A stretch of 35,383 bases of DNA from Rhodospirillales bacterium (GTDB taxonomy: Bacteria; Pseudomonadota; Alphaproteobacteria; Rhodospirillales; Casp-alpha2). Position 1 is the stretch's first letter; every line of letters begins with the position of its first letter. Shown here piece by piece: positions 1 through 9,032 of this stretch. A program made the translations under genes and the position numbers. The stretch lies in NCBI GenBank assembly GCA_013203595.1, contig JABMNT010000267.1, positions 1 through 35,383 of the forward strand, read 5' to 3'. Under the pieces are notes generated by a model. It was not told the origin of the DNA, searched no databases, and saw only the letters and a list, made by a program, of their open reading frames with translations.

Positions 1-84
1 ATCCCAATGCTTCTGCAAATGGGACATTGCGGACTCTTTATAGGCAGCGTTTATACCGCTGGCTCATGGGTTTCAGTGCAAAGG

Positions 85-894
85 CTAAACAAATAGCTTG
101 CGTAGGCGCTGGGAAATCACATCCAGCACCGAGACCGAGAGGATGATGATGATCATTACGGCAGCGGTTTCCGCGTAATAGAAACCGCGAATGGCCTCCC
201 ACAGCACCATGCCGATGCCTCCGGCGCCGACGATGCCGAGCACCGTCGCCGAGCGCACATTGGATTCAAACCGGTACAGGGAATAGGAAATCCACAGGGG
301 CATGACCTGGGGAATGATGCCGAAAATGGCTTCATGCAGAACGTTGCCACCGGTCGCCCGGATCCCCTCCACCGGGCGCGGGTCAATGGCCTCCACGGCT
401 TCTGAAAACAATTTCGCCAGAATACCGGTGGTGTGAATCCACAGCGCCAGCACCCCGGCAAAGGGCCCCAAGCCCACGGCCACCACAAACAGCATGGCAA
501 AGACCATTTCGTTGATGGCGCGGAAGGCGTCCATGAGCCGGCGCACCGGCTGGTTGATCCACCAGGGCGCCACATTTTCCGCCGACAGCAAGCCAAAGGG
601 TACCGCGCAGACCACGGACAGGGCGGTGCCCCAAACGGCGATCTCAAAGGTTATCAACATTTCCCGCAGGTACATTTCCCATTCAAGGAAGTTGGGCGGG
701 AAGAAGCCGGACGCGTAGGTCGCCATGTTCGATGAATCGTTGATCAGGTCCATGGGGCGCATGTCGGCGCCTTCCCAGGATCCAGCAAGCAGAACAAAGG
801 CGATCCCCCAGCCCAAAAGGCTCAACATCGAGCGTTTCACATCCCGTGGCGGTACGGAAACAGATTGGTGACTTGGCGTTGCGATGGTGCTCAT
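85..894 (-). CDS. phnE: Phosphonate ABC transporter permease PhnE (copy 1)
   Basis: Inner-membrane permease of a PhnCDE-type importer that moves phosphonates into the cytoplasm. The 269-residue length is normal for the family. Hydrophobic segments lie near residues 23-40, 80-104, 131-157 and 245-260. The loop at about 165-185 ([19 protein letters not shown]) is the EAA-type coupling helix that docks on the ATPase. It is the last gene of the minus-strand order phnC-phnD-phnE and is separated from phnD by 109 bp holding a terminator-like hairpin. No strong Shine-Dalgarno precedes the ATG. A second, distinct PhnE is encoded at 17318-18127. The substrate cannot be told from the permease. Confidence 0.95.
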   Translation of the reverse strand: MSTIATPSHQSVSVPPRDVKRSMLSLLGWGIAFVLLAGSWEGADMRPMDLINDSSNMATYASGFFPPNFLEWEMYLREMLITFEIAVWGTALSVVCAVPFGLLSAENVAPWWINQPVRRLMDAFRAINEMVFAMLFVVAVGLGPFAGVLALWIHTTGILAKLFSEAVEAIDPRPVEGIRATGGNVLHEAIFGIIPQVMPLWISYSLYRFESNVRSATVLGIVGAGGIGMVLWEAIRGFYYAETAAVMIIIILSVSVLDVISQRLRKLFV

Positions 895-970
895 GCGGCA
901 GATTCCACTCGTTTACAAAAGGATAAAGGGGGGGGCTAAAACCGACGGGGAGGGCGACGCCTTCCTTGTG

Positions 971-994
971 AGAAGAAAACGCCGCCCCCGCGGC
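971..994 (-). terminator. Terminator-like hairpin after phnD
   Basis: On the minus strand, 9 nt after the phnD stop, GCCGC-GGGG-GCGGC forms a 5-bp GC stem followed by GTTTTCTTC. It lies inside the phnC-phnD-phnE order, so it would act as a partial terminator or 3' stabiliser that keeps binding-protein mRNA above permease mRNA, a common arrangement in ABC operons. The stem is short and the T-tract is interrupted. Confidence 0.45.
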
Positions 995-1003
995 ATCGGA
1001 GAG

Positions 1004-2023
1004 TTACTTGCCAATATTGGCGCTGAGCACTTCAAGCGTGGCCAACTGGGTGTCGATGCCTTTGACGGTGGCGGTTTTTTCTGCCGCTGACATCTTGGCG
1101 TTGTTCTCGGCTTTCAGCTTGTCCTTGAACAGGGCCAGTTGACGGATCGGGTAAAGCTGGGCGTTCGAGGAATCAACGAACGGGGCCATCTGCATGCCGT
1201 TGAGGATCGCCAGGGCCTTCTTGTTTTCGGCCGGGGTGCCATTGCGGCCATAGGACAGGAAGAAACCCTTGATGTTGGCTTTCATGTCCTGAGACAGGTC
1301 CTTGCGGAAGGTGATGGGGTCCGACGGAATCAGCGGAGAGGTCCAGACCACTTTCACGTTTTTCGCCGTATCCGGCACTTTGGCGTGGGAGCGTTCGATC
1401 TGCTCGGAGTTGTTGGCGGCTGCGTCAACCTGCTTGTTGGCTGTCGCCATGAAGTTGGTTTCGTGGTTGGCGTTCCGCACCGTCTTGAAGCAGTTTTTTG
1501 GGTCCACGTTGTTCAGTGCAAAGACATAGTAGCTGGGGACCAGAAAGCCAGAGGTGGAGTTGGGATCACCGATACCGAAGTCCAGGCTCTTGTCACACTT
1601 CAGCAGATCATCGAGGTTGTTGAGCTTGTCATTGTCCTTATGGGTGATGATATGGGAGTAGTAACCTTTGGTTCCGTCGTGGCGGACGGTCTGCACGAAC
1701 ACTTCGGCGCCAGCCCGGTCAACGGCCTCCATGGCGGACTTGTTGCCATACCAGGCGACATGAACCTTGCCAAAACGCATACCTTCAATAATGCCGGCGT
1801 AATCAGGGGCAAAGAACGGTTTAACCGTCATGCCGGTTGCGGTTTCCATGTCCTTGAGGAATGGCAACCACTGCTCTTTCAGGTTGGCCGTGGATTCTGT
1901 GGAAATGATACCAAAGTTGATTTCTTTGGGATCGCCGTCCAGGGCTTTGAAGTCAGCTTGGGCCGCGGTTGCCGTCATGGCAACGGCGGCAACGGCGGCG
2001 GCGGTTATAAGTTTGTGAAACAT
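1004..2023 (-). CDS. phnD: Phosphonate ABC transporter substrate-binding protein PhnD (copy 1)
   Basis: Periplasmic binding protein that captures phosphonates for PhnE/PhnC. It has 339 residues. The N-terminus is a clear Sec signal peptide, with a hydrophobic alanine-rich stretch ending in AQA, so cleavage is expected near residue 23. The mature part has the PhnD-family features: a KEINFGIISTES start of lobe 1, the KVHVAWYGNKSA segment in the ligand cleft and GDPNSTSGF, which contributes to phosphonate oxygen binding in the family. The start has a good ribosome site (AAGGAG, 9 nt upstream). It lies between phnC and phnE. It is about 50 residues longer than the second binding protein at 15614-16486, so the two importers may prefer different substrates (inference). 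Confidence 0.95.
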   Translation of the reverse strand: MFHKLITAAAVAAVAMTATAAQADFKALDGDPKEINFGIISTESTANLKEQWLPFLKDMETATGMTVKPFFAPDYAGIIEGMRFGKVHVAWYGNKSAMEAVDRAGAEVFVQTVRHDGTKGYYSHIITHKDNDKLNNLDDLLKCDKSLDFGIGDPNSTSGFLVPSYYVFALNNVDPKNCFKTVRNANHETNFMATANKQVDAAANNSEQIERSHAKVPDTAKNVKVVWTSPLIPSDPITFRKDLSQDMKANIKGFFLSYGRNGTPAENKKALAILNGMQMAPFVDSSNAQLYPIRQLALFKDKLKAENNAKMSAAEKTATVKGIDTQLATLEVLSANIGK

Positions 2024-2085
2024 AGTGGATATCTCCTTGAGTTTTCCGATAGGGTGACAGTCGAATTAAGGCTTGCCCCCGTCGG

Positions 2086-2958
2086 TTAGACGGCGGCAAG
2101 TGCGGGCGTCTCAACCAAACGGCCCTGTTGAGTCTTGGATTTAGGAGCAAGAACGACGGGGTTCCGGGGGCGCTGGGGGACCAGAAGTTCATCGCTATCG
2201 CTGCCGTAAAGGCTTTTCAGCAGTTCCGGCGTCAGGTTGGCACTGGGGCCGTCGTAGACCACTATACCCTCATGCAGGGCGACGGTGCGTGGGCAATAGC
2301 GGATGGCGTAATCGACTTGATGCAGGGAAACCACGACCGTCGTGCCGTCTTCGCGATTGAGGGCACTGAGATGATCCATGACCTTGCGCGAGGCTTCAGG
2401 GTCGAGGGAGGCAATGGGTTCATCGGCTAGAATAACCTGTGCATGCTGGACCAAGGCCCGGGCAATGGCGGCGCGCTGCTGCTGGCCACCGGACAGGGTT
2501 GAGGCACGCTGGCTGGCATATTCAGCCAGACCGACCCGTTTCAGGGCCTGCATCGCAAGTAGCTTCTCTTGATGGGTAAACAGGCCGAGCAGGCCCCGCC
2601 ATGTGGGAATGCTGCCAAGAAAACCCACCAGCACATTGGTCAACAATGGCAGCCGGCTGACCAGGTTAAACTGCTGGAAAACAACCCCGACCCGGACCCG
2701 GGTTTGCCGGATGCTGCGGGAAATGCGCCCGCCTGCCTGTACGTTCTGATCAAAAACAGAAATGTTTCCGGTTCCCCGGTCGGCCAGGGTCAGACCAATC
2801 ATATGGCGGATCAGGGTCGATTTACCGGACCCCGAGGCGCCGATCAATGCGACCATTTCTCCCTTTTCCACCTGCAGGCTTAAGGCGTTCAGGGCCTTGC
2901 GCCGATTGGCGCCGGAACCGAAGGTTTTTGTCAGGTCTTTAATTGCAATAGCAGTCAT
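2086..2958 (-). CDS. phnC: Phosphonate ABC transporter ATP-binding protein PhnC (copy 1)
   Basis: Cytoplasmic ATPase that powers the PhnCDE importer. It has 290 residues. The Walker A motif GASGSGKST lies near residue 39, the ABC signature [15 protein letters not shown] is present, and Walker B is [12 protein letters not shown]. The tail of about 35 residues after the ABC domain (proline- and lysine-rich) is longer than in E. coli PhnC and has no recognised function. The start is supported by AGGAG 7 nt upstream. It is the first gene of the minus-strand phnC-phnD-phnE transport operon and sits directly behind a Pho-box-like promoter at 2973-3029. Confidence 0.95.
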   Translation of the reverse strand: MTAIAIKDLTKTFGSGANRRKALNALSLQVEKGEMVALIGASGSGKSTLIRHMIGLTLADRGTGNISVFDQNVQAGGRISRSIRQTRVRVGVVFQQFNLVSRLPLLTNVLVGFLGSIPTWRGLLGLFTHQEKLLAMQALKRVGLAEYASQRASTLSGGQQQRAAIARALVQHAQVILADEPIASLDPEASRKVMDHLSALNREDGTTVVVSLHQVDYAIRYCPRTVALHEGIVVYDGPSANLTPELLKSLYGSDSDELLVPQRPRNPVVLAPKSKTQQGRLVETPALAAV

Positions 2959-2972
2959 TCATAGGCTCCTTT

Positions 2973-3029
2973 AAATTACCCGGACATCATTGACGAAGTA
3001 CATGACAGCGACTTGTCAACTTCATGACG
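2973..3029 (-). promoter_or_regulatory. PhoB-type promoter of phnC
   Basis: Half-sites read on the minus strand as CGTCA (3025-3029), TGACA (3014-3018) and TGTCA (3003-3007) start exactly 11 bp apart. A fourth, CGTCA at 2991-2995, is shifted by 1 bp. The -10-like TAATTT lies at 2973-2978, followed by the phnC ribosome site. Eleven-bp direct repeats of TGTCA are the known layout of Pho boxes. This points to induction by phosphate starvation. Confidence 0.65.
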
Positions 3030-3060
3030 GTTTTGTGAAAATCCACGAAAGATCAACAAC

Positions 3061-3756
3061 TTAGAGATTTGTCGAGTGACTATCAGCGGGACATGGAGAG
3101 CACCTGTTTCGGTACATATCAACAAACTGCGCGGCGCTCAAAGCGCGCAGGTCCGGCAGCGCCGCGATCAGGTCCGGGCGGGGCCAATGCCACCAGCCGA
3201 TATCCAGCAGACCCTGTTGTACGTCAGCGGCAAACCGCGGACGCAGGGGCCGAGCCGGAACCCCGGTCACAATGGTAAAGGCCGGCACATCGCGGGTAAC
3301 AACGGCGCCGGCAGCGACGACCGCGCCGGTGCCAATGCGCACACCGGGCATGAGGACAGCACCGTGACCAACCCACACATCATGCCCCAAATGCACCGGC
3401 TGCGACCGGCGCCAGTCAAAAAAATCCGCATCATCTTCGGCCATTTCGTATTGTTGGCTGCGGTAGGTAAAATGATGGAGGGCGGCCCGTTCGAGAGGAT
3501 GATTACCGGGGTTGATGCGAACAAAGGCGGCGATGGAGCAATATTTGCCAATTTCCGTATAGATAATCTCCGAATCGTGAACCACATAGGACCCCTCGCC
3601 CATCACCGTCTCGGTGACCGACGTGCGCTCCCCCACTTCCGTCCAGGCCCCAAGATCCGAGTTGGTCACCCGTGCCGACCGGTGAACAGTCGGTTTTACG
3701 CCCAGTTTTTTTGCTGGCGGCACCGGGTCCACGGGGACGGAGCGAAAGCCGATCAC
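3061..3756 (-). CDS. Phosphonate-cluster hexapeptide acetyltransferase (LbH family)
   Basis: Left-handed beta-helix acyltransferase of the kind often found in C-P lyase clusters, similar to xenobiotic/chloramphenicol acetyltransferases and DapH. It has 231 residues. Hexapeptide repeats run from about residue 25 to 75 and 120 to 165 (for example [20 protein letters not shown]), with the conserved NPGNHP loop, the usual place of the catalytic His, near residue 85. Its start overlaps the stop of the upstream EEP gene by 4 nt (ATGA), so the two are translationally coupled in the order phnM, EEP, acetyltransferase. No GNAT-type PhnO is visible in the window. This enzyme may take that role by acetylating aminoalkylphosphonates, but that is inference. 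Confidence 0.85.
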   Translation of the reverse strand: MIGFRSVPVDPVPPAKKLGVKPTVHRSARVTNSDLGAWTEVGERTSVTETVMGEGSYVVHDSEIIYTEIGKYCSIAAFVRINPGNHPLERAALHHFTYRSQQYEMAEDDADFFDWRRSQPVHLGHDVWVGHGAVLMPGVRIGTGAVVAAGAVVTRDVPAFTIVTGVPARPLRPRFAADVQQGLLDIGWWHWPRPDLIAALPDLRALSAAQFVDMYRNRCSPCPADSHSTNL

Positions 3757-4568
3757 CGGTCCTCTCCGGCGGACGCGACAAGCTCCAGGTGCACCAGAAC
3801 ACCGGCATGATCGCTGGCATAGAGCCCGCTCACCGGATCAGGCCGGTTGATGACGACCTCAGCGTTTTTGAGACCGACCTGCGGGACTACCCGATCCGGG
3901 CCCATCAGCAGAACGTGATCGAGACAGCGGACGGTGTCGGTCATGTCGGAGCCAACGACCGGATTAAGAGTGCCGGCCGCCAGACAATGGGGGCCGGCTG
4001 CGGTAGATCCGTAAATGACATGGGACCCTAGTCGGCTAGCGACAGCGGGCACCGCATCGGGCAGACAATTGAAATCGCCGGCTACGATGGCATGGCGGTG
4101 CGCGGGAATGGCATTTATCGCTGCCATCAGCTGGTGCTGGCGCAAGTTATCACCATCTGACAAATGGGTAAGATGCAGGTTGACCAGAGCGAGGCGACCG
4201 ACATCGGTCTGTATTTCGACAATCAGGGCAAGACGCTCGCCATCGGCCGGGTTCTCCGGCAAGGGAACAATGCGCGACGCCAGGCGCGGCGAACGGCTGA
4301 GTACGGCCAGCCCGGAGGTGCTGTCCAGGGGTACCCCCCCGCATATCCGCTCCTTGCGGCGGGCTTCCGCCCGGGTGATCTGGTAGGCGCCGCACCGGGA
4401 TATGGCGCCCGCCGTATCGTAGAGGCGGTCGGGCGTGACAAAGGCCTCTTGCAGGAACACCAAGTCCGGGTTCAGGCGATCAATTTCGGCGACCATCAGC
4501 GGCAGGCGGGCCTGATAGTCGCCGTCGCATTTCCAGGTATTGTAGGTGAGCAGGGACAGGCTGGTCAT
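3753..4568 (-). CDS. Endonuclease/exonuclease/phosphatase-family hydrolase in phn operon
   Basis: Metal-dependent phosphodiesterase or phosphatase of the EEP (DNase I-like) fold. It has 271 residues and no signal peptide, so it should be cytoplasmic. Family motifs are LLTYNTW at the N-terminus, the metal ligand in FLQE near residue 40, NLHLTHL, the catalytic GDFNCLPD in the middle and the C-terminal SDHAGV. It starts 9 bp after phnM and overlaps the acetyltransferase, so it is co-transcribed with phosphonate genes. The physiological substrate is unknown. The cluster lacks phnP, so a role on a ribose cyclic phosphate or another C-P lyase intermediate is possible but unproven. A nuclease or lipid phosphodiesterase role cannot be excluded. 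Confidence 0.85.
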   Translation of the reverse strand: MTSLSLLTYNTWKCDGDYQARLPLMVAEIDRLNPDLVFLQEAFVTPDRLYDTAGAISRCGAYQITRAEARRKERICGGVPLDSTSGLAVLSRSPRLASRIVPLPENPADGERLALIVEIQTDVGRLALVNLHLTHLSDGDNLRQHQLMAAINAIPAHRHAIVAGDFNCLPDAVPAVASRLGSHVIYGSTAAGPHCLAAGTLNPVVGSDMTDTVRCLDHVLLMGPDRVVPQVGLKNAEVVINRPDPVSGLYASDHAGVLVHLELVASAGEDR

Positions 4569-4577
4569 GAATGGGAG

Positions 4578-5765
4578 CTACAGGACGCGCCGGCCGGCAC
4601 TCCAGACCGATCGCACGATGGGCATGTGCTGGCTCATTTTCACCCGGACCAGATCCGCCCGCAAGCCCGGGGCAATTTGTCCTCGGTCGCTCATCCCGAC
4701 CATGCGGGCCGGGTTGAGCGATACCGTGGCAATGGCTTGTGGCAGGGTCAACCCGTGCCTGTCGTGCAGCAGAAAGGCGCCCTCGATCATGCTTACCGGC
4801 ACATAATCCGATGCCAGGCCATCGAGCAGCCCCGCTTCCGCCAGATCGCCGGCGGCCACATTGCCCGAATGGGAGCCGCCCTTAACCACGTTGGGCGCTC
4901 CCATGACCGTCATCATGCCCTTGGCCCGCGCCGCACGGGCCGCCTCCAGGGTGCAGGGAAATTCGGAAATGACGATGCCGTCGGCCATGGCTTCTTCCAC
5001 ATGATCCGCCGTAGTGTCGTCGTGGCTGGCTACGGCCAGGCCCCGGTGCGCGCACAAAGCCATGACGGCCTGGCGGTTTTTAGCGGCAAACCGCTCCTGG
5101 TCATCGCGGCGGCTGCGAATCATCTCGTCGAGATCTTCCGGTGAATACTTGCGGCTGCTGAACTGGCGCCATTTCTCGATATCGCGCCACTGGCGTTGGC
5201 CCGGTGTATGATCCATGACCGACAGCAGTTGCACCATGGGGTTTTCAATATGGGCCGCCAGCAATTCCAGCAGGGTTTCGGAACCCAGTTCACAGCGCAG
5301 GTGCAAATAATGGTCAACCAGGGTCAATCCTTCCTGGCTGGCGACCCGCAAGGCGTCAATGGCCGTATCCAGGGCCGCCGCACGGGCGGCGTCCTTGGCA
5401 TTCACGGCACCGGCCACATAGAGGGAATCGAAAACCGTGGTGATCCCGGCACTTGCCAACTGACGGTCGTGACAGATCATCGCCGCCAGGGCTGGCCAGA
5501 CCACGCCGGGGCGGGGCTCCAGATGTTTTTCAAGGTTGTCCGTATGAATATCCACCAGACCGGGAATCAACACATCCCCCGCCAGATCGACAACACCCGG
5601 GCCCGCGGCAACGCCATCGCCTATCTCGGCGATCAGGCCGTCTCGAACGACCACCGTGCCGGTGAATGCCTCCGCAGCGGTCACCACGGTCCCGTTGGTC
5701 AAGATCCATTCGCTGTTATCAAAAGAAGCCGGGGACGTGTGAATGGGGGAAGGGTCGTCGAGCAT
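4578..5765 (-). CDS. phnM: Alpha-D-ribose 1-methylphosphonate 5-triphosphate diphosphatase PhnM (copy 1)
   Basis: Amidohydrolase-fold enzyme that removes diphosphate from ribose-1-phosphonate 5-triphosphate, giving the 5-phosphate substrate of PhnJ. It has 395 residues, close to the family norm. Metal-site residues lie in GLVDIHTDNLEKH (about 69-81), VDHYLHLRCEL, SHDDTT and GGSHSGN. An N-terminal extension of about 18 residues precedes the beta-strand start WILTNGTVV. The ATG has AAGGAAC 5 nt upstream. It is the first gene of the minus-strand group phnM-EEP-acetyltransferase and follows a well-formed Pho-type promoter. A divergent paralogue lies at 14221-15381; this copy is nearer to the canonical C-P lyase PhnM. 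Confidence 0.94.
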   Translation of the reverse strand: MLDDPSPIHTSPASFDNSEWILTNGTVVTAAEAFTGTVVVRDGLIAEIGDGVAAGPGVVDLAGDVLIPGLVDIHTDNLEKHLEPRPGVVWPALAAMICHDRQLASAGITTVFDSLYVAGAVNAKDAARAAALDTAIDALRVASQEGLTLVDHYLHLRCELGSETLLELLAAHIENPMVQLLSVMDHTPGQRQWRDIEKWRQFSSRKYSPEDLDEMIRSRRDDQERFAAKNRQAVMALCAHRGLAVASHDDTTADHVEEAMADGIVISEFPCTLEAARAARAKGMMTVMGAPNVVKGGSHSGNVAAGDLAEAGLLDGLASDYVPVSMIEGAFLLHDRHGLTLPQAIATVSLNPARMVGMSDRGQIAPGLRADLVRVKMSQHMPIVRSVWSAGRRVL

Positions 5766-5798
5766 GGGATGTTCCTTTAGAAATTAATCTCTACAGGC

Positions 5799-5843
5799 AT
5801 CCTATTTTTCCAGTGTTACAGATTTCGGTCGGTCCCGTGACAG
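5799..5843 (-). promoter_or_regulatory. PhoB-type promoter of phnM
   Basis: On the minus strand CTGTCAC (5837-5843), CCGACCG (5826-5832) and CTGTAAC (5815-5821) are spaced by exactly 11 bp. A -10-like TAGGAT follows at 5799-5804, 10 bp from the last half-site, the spacing expected of PhoB-activated promoters. The outer two units match the Pho consensus well and the middle one is degenerate. Confidence 0.7.
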
Positions 5844-5996
5844 TCTTTGGAAACAAACCCACAACAAGGGGATTTGTGGACAAAGTTCATTAAAACTTCA
5901 TAAGACTGTAGCCAGCAACACCCCGATCATGGTTAGCCTGCACCCCTGCATCGACAAAACAGGATCAAGGCGGGCACACCGATCATGGTCATCTTA

Positions 5997-6719
5997 TCAG
6001 GGCTCAAAGATCAATTGCACCCGGTCCCCGGCAAACAGGGTGACGCCGTATTCCAGCGGTGTAGCGTCCGGCCGCACATTGATGCTTTCGGAAACCAGCA
6101 CCGGCCGATTTGGCGGCTGCTGCAACAATGTTGCCTCGTTGCGCGTGGGCAGGCGGGCGGTGACATGGGTGATCTTGCGCACATAGTCGGGAATTCCGAT
6201 TGCCGCCAGGGCCCGGGTCAGGGACTTGCTCTCGCCATAGGCCTCAACCAGCCCCGGCGTTTGAGCCGCACAAAACATATGATCGCCCAGGCTCATGGGC
6301 CGGCCATCCACCTCGCCCAGGATCCGCAACATCACAAGCTTTTCCGTCTTCGACACCTGCAGGGCTTTCGCCGCCACGGGCCCCGCCGGCCGCTGCTCGA
6401 CGGCAACCAGCACACCACCCGGGGCGCGGTGCTGGTCGGCAATGATTTGACTGAAGCGCGTGCGTTTACCGACGGCGTAATCAACCACATGCTCAAAAAC
6501 GAAAGTTCCCCGCCCCTGCTCCACATGCAACAGCCCCTTCTCGACCAGATAGGCGATGGCGCGTCGGACCGTATGCCGGTTCACGTCAAAACGGGCAGCA
6601 AAGGAAAACTCGGTCGGCAGTTTTTCGCCCGGCTTGTAGGTGCCCTTGGCAATATCCACCTCGATTTTCTCGGCAATCTGGCGCCACAGGGCCAGACCGG
6701 ATTCCTTCATCGATATCAT
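5997..6719 (-). CDS. phnF: PhnF-type GntR/HutC transcriptional regulator
   Basis: Repressor-type regulator of phosphonate genes. It has 240 residues. An N-terminal GntR winged helix (about residues 5-75, with PGEKLPTEFSFAARFDVNRHT as its core) is joined to a C-terminal UTRA ligand-binding domain (about 95-235). It is transcribed divergently from phnG, and a perfect 10-bp palindrome in the phnG leader is its likely operator. ATG at 6719 is used; a second Met three residues on is also possible. The inducer of PhnF proteins is generally taken to be a phosphonate-related metabolite or phosphate, and the sequence does not settle this. Confidence 0.9.
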   Translation of the reverse strand: MISMKESGLALWRQIAEKIEVDIAKGTYKPGEKLPTEFSFAARFDVNRHTVRRAIAYLVEKGLLHVEQGRGTFVFEHVVDYAVGKRTRFSQIIADQHRAPGGVLVAVEQRPAGPVAAKALQVSKTEKLVMLRILGEVDGRPMSLGDHMFCAAQTPGLVEAYGESKSLTRALAAIGIPDYVRKITHVTARLPTRNEATLLQQPPNRPVLVSESINVRPDATPLEYGVTLFAGDRVQLIFEP

Positions 6720-6755
6720 TTATCAGTCTCCCTTGCCCCCGCCCCCTTAACCCGA

Positions 6756-6773
6756 GCGTCACAGAAATTTCAC
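6756..6773 (+). promoter_or_regulatory. Pho-box-like site upstream of phnG
   Basis: GCGTCACA and TTTCAC form two half-sites 11 bp apart, matching about 12 of 18 positions of the CTGTCATAAAACTGTCAC-type consensus. Spacing to a convincing -10 is less clear than at the other Pho sites in this island: TATTAA and TATATA lie at about 6808-6828. Confidence 0.45.
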
Positions 6774-6829
6774 ACACGGATCTCTTTACAGCCGTTCCAT
6801 TAGCGATTATTAAATCGTTATTATATAGA

Positions 6830-6839
6830 TGTCTAGACA
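6830..6839. promoter_or_regulatory. Probable PhnF operator in the phnG leader
   Basis: TGTCTAGACA is a perfect palindrome placed between a TATATA -10-like element (6822-6828) and the phnG ribosome site. GntR/HutC-family repressors bind palindromes with GT...AC half-sites, and phnF is the adjacent divergent gene. The palindrome overlaps an upstream in-frame ATG at 6829, which argues that this ATG is not the true start of phnG. Confidence 0.55.
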
Positions 6840-6855
6840 AATTTTGGAAATGTCC

Positions 6856-7329
6856 ATGAACCAGAAATCAACCATCGTTCCGGAACTCAAAGAACGCCAG
6901 CGCTGGATGCGGGTGTTGGCCATGGCCCCCGTTACCGCCCTCGAAGACGCCTGGCAGGCCCTTGATGACAGACCCGACTATACCCTGCTGCGGGCGCCGG
7001 AAGTGGGCTCGGCCATGGTGCGGGCCCGCGCCGGCGGTTCGGGCGGGCAATTCAACATGGGCGAGATGACCGTTACCCGCTGCGTTGTCCGTCTGTCCAA
7101 CGGCACCGCCGGTCACGCCTATGTGGCGGGCCGCGACAAGCGGAAAACCGAGCTCGCCGCCGCCTTCGATGCCATCCTGCAGGGGGAAGACCGGCGCATA
7201 GAACTGCTGCCTTCGCTGATTGTCCCGCTGGAGAACAAACAGCAGACGCATCGCCATATCCGCGCCCAAAAGGTGCAGGCGACCCGGGTTAATTTCTTCA
7301 CCATGGTCCGAGGAGACAACCAGAGATGA
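6856..7329 (+). CDS. phnG: C-P lyase subunit PhnG
   Basis: Subunit of the PhnGHIJ C-P lyase core complex. With PhnI, PhnH and PhnL it supports displacement of adenine from ATP by the phosphonate. From the chosen ATG it has 157 residues. ERQRWMRVLA near the N-terminus and GGSGGQFNMGEMTVTRC in the middle are typical PhnG features. The ATG at 6856 is preferred because TGGAAA lies 7 nt upstream; in-frame ATGs at 6829 and 6850 are possible, but the first falls inside the palindromic operator. It is the first gene of phnGHIJKL and its stop overlaps the phnH start by 4 nt. Confidence 0.93.
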   Translation: MNQKSTIVPELKERQRWMRVLAMAPVTALEDAWQALDDRPDYTLLRAPEVGSAMVRARAGGSGGQFNMGEMTVTRCVVRLSNGTAGHAYVAGRDKRKTELAAAFDAILQGEDRRIELLPSLIVPLENKQQTHRHIRAQKVQATRVNFFTMVRGDNQR

Positions 7330-7931
7330 CAAACGCATTGAAAGATGCCGATCTTGCAGCGGGCTTTGCCGATCCCGTCATGCAGGCGCAATCCACCTTC
7401 CGCCTGATCCTCGACGCCATGTCCCGGCCCGGCACCACGGTCTCCTGCGGCGCCGAACTGACACCCCCCGCATCCGTGCATGCGGCGGCGGCGGCTTTCC
7501 TGCTCACCGTCGCCGACTTCGAAACGCCGGTCTGGCTGCCGGCCTCCCAGGCCGATAGCGGCTTTGCTACCTGGCTGAAGTTTCATTGCAGCTGCCCCAT
7601 CGCTCCGACCCCTGACTGCGCCGCCTTCGCCCTCATCGACATTGCTGATGAAATGCCATCGATGGCCGCTTTTGGTCAGGGAACGGAGGAATACCCGGAC
7701 CGGGCGACGACCCTGATTATACAGGTTGATCACCTAGACCGGGGCCAGAACCTGGCGCTCTCCGGCCCTGGCATCAAGGACAAGACAGCTTTGTCCGTGT
7801 CCGGTCTGCCCGCCACCTTCTGGTCGGACTGGCGCGCCAACAACACACTCTTCCCCTGCGGGGTTGACCTGATGTTGACGGCGGGGACCCAGCTTGCGGC
7901 CCTGCCTAGAACCGTAAAAGTGGAGATATAA
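7326..7931 (+). CDS. phnH: C-P lyase subunit PhnH
   Basis: Subunit of the C-P lyase core complex. The family has a fold related to PLP-dependent transferases but binds no PLP. It has 201 residues, a normal length. GFADPVMQAQSTFRLILDAMSRPG at the N-terminus contains the conserved FR..MDAMSRPG-type family signature, and the C-terminus has GIDLM-like GVDLML near the end. The start overlaps phnG by 4 nt (ATGA) and phnI begins 3 bp after the stop, so the genes are translationally coupled. Confidence 0.93.
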   Translation: MTNALKDADLAAGFADPVMQAQSTFRLILDAMSRPGTTVSCGAELTPPASVHAAAAAFLLTVADFETPVWLPASQADSGFATWLKFHCSCPIAPTPDCAAFALIDIADEMPSMAAFGQGTEEYPDRATTLIIQVDHLDRGQNLALSGPGIKDKTALSVSGLPATFWSDWRANNTLFPCGVDLMLTAGTQLAALPRTVKVEI

Positions 7932-7934
7932 GTC

Positions 7935-9032
7935 ATGTATGTTGCCGTAAAGGGTGGCGAACAGGCCATCGACAATGCCCACAAACTGCTGGCCGAAGAC
8001 CGGCGTGGCAATCCGGAACATCCGGAATTGACCCTTGAGCAGATTTCCGAACAGATGGCCTATGCCGTTGACCGGGTGATGACCGAGGGTTCCCTCTACG
8101 ACCGGGAACTGGCGGCCCTGGCCATCAAGCAGGCGCGCGGTGACCTGGTGGAGGCGATTTTTCTGCTCAGGGCCTATCGCACCACCTTGCCGCGCCTGGC
8201 CGTTACCGAAGCGATCAAAACCGGAGAAATGGCCGTGGAGCGCCGCATTTCGGCCACCTATAAGGACCTGCCCGGCGGCCAGATTCTCGGCCCCACCTTT
8301 GATTACACCCATCGCCTGCTGGATTTCAAACTGGCCGCCGAGGGCGAAGCGCCGGCGCCGGCGGAACGGGTAGACAGTGCCCCGGACGCGACCATGCCGC
8401 GGGTCTCCGATTTCCTCAACAACGAAGACCTCATCGAACTGGAGCTGCCAGATAGCGATGAAACAGAGGTCCCGGACCTGACCCGTGCGCCCCTGGATTT
8501 TCCGGCAGACAGGGCGACCCGCCTGCAGAACCTGGCCCGCGGTGATGAAGGATTTCTCATGGCGCTGGGATATTCCACCCAGCGCGGCTATGGCCGCACC
8601 CACCCTTTCGCTGGCGAAATCCGCATGGGAGCGGTCGCCGTTGAAGTCGTCCCGGAGGAACTGGGTTTCGCCATCCAGATTGGCGAGATTACCGTGACCG
8701 AATGTGAAATGGTCAATCAGTTCAAGGGCTCAGCCACCTCCCTGCCCCAGTTCACCCGCGGCTACGGCCTGGGCTTTGGCCATTGCGAACGCAAGACCAT
8801 GGCCATGGCTCTGGTTGATCGGTCCCTGCGCGCCCAGGAACTGGGCGAGGATGCCGATGCACCGGCCCAGGACCCGGAATTTGTCCTCTATCACTCCGAC
8901 AACGTGGAGGCCTCAGGTTTTGTCCAGCACCTGAAGCTCCCCCACTACGTGGATTTCCAAAGCGAACTGGAAACCGTCCGCACCCTGCGCAGCGAACAGA
9001 TGGCAACCCTGACCAAGAAGGCAGCAGAATGA
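7935..9032 (+). CDS. phnI: C-P lyase subunit PhnI
   Basis: Core C-P lyase subunit with nucleosidase activity. With PhnG, PhnH and PhnL it makes ribose 1-phosphonate 5-triphosphate from ATP and a phosphonate. It has 365 residues, typical of the family. The opening MYVAVKGGEQAI, the ERRISATYKDLPGGQILGP region and the GYGLGFGHCERK segment with conserved His and Cys are characteristic. Its stop overlaps the phnJ start (ATGA). It shares the GC-rich codon use of its neighbours. Confidence 0.95.
   Translation: MYVAVKGGEQAIDNAHKLLAEDRRGNPEHPELTLEQISEQMAYAVDRVMTEGSLYDRELAALAIKQARGDLVEAIFLLRAYRTTLPRLAVTEAIKTGEMAVERRISATYKDLPGGQILGPTFDYTHRLLDFKLAAEGEAPAPAERVDSAPDATMPRVSDFLNNEDLIELELPDSDETEVPDLTRAPLDFPADRATRLQNLARGDEGFLMALGYSTQRGYGRTHPFAGEIRMGAVAVEVVPEELGFAIQIGEITVTECEMVNQFKGSATSLPQFTRGYGLGFGHCERKTMAMALVDRSLRAQELGEDADAPAQDPEFVLYHSDNVEASGFVQHLKLPHYVDFQSELETVRTLRSEQMATLTKKAAE

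Noticed and set aside
1139-2089. Long open frame antisense to phnD
   Set aside because: Shadow of phnD: high GC makes the opposite strand open. It has no family resemblance, and phnD has a signal peptide and motifs.
4164-5144. Long open frame antisense to phnM and the EEP gene
   Set aside because: It spans two genes with clear catalytic motifs on the other strand and has no recognisable domain.
5923-5989. Direct repeat CCGATCATGGT, two copies 56 bp apart
   Set aside because: Only 11 bp, two copies, no symmetry and no clear relation to a promoter.
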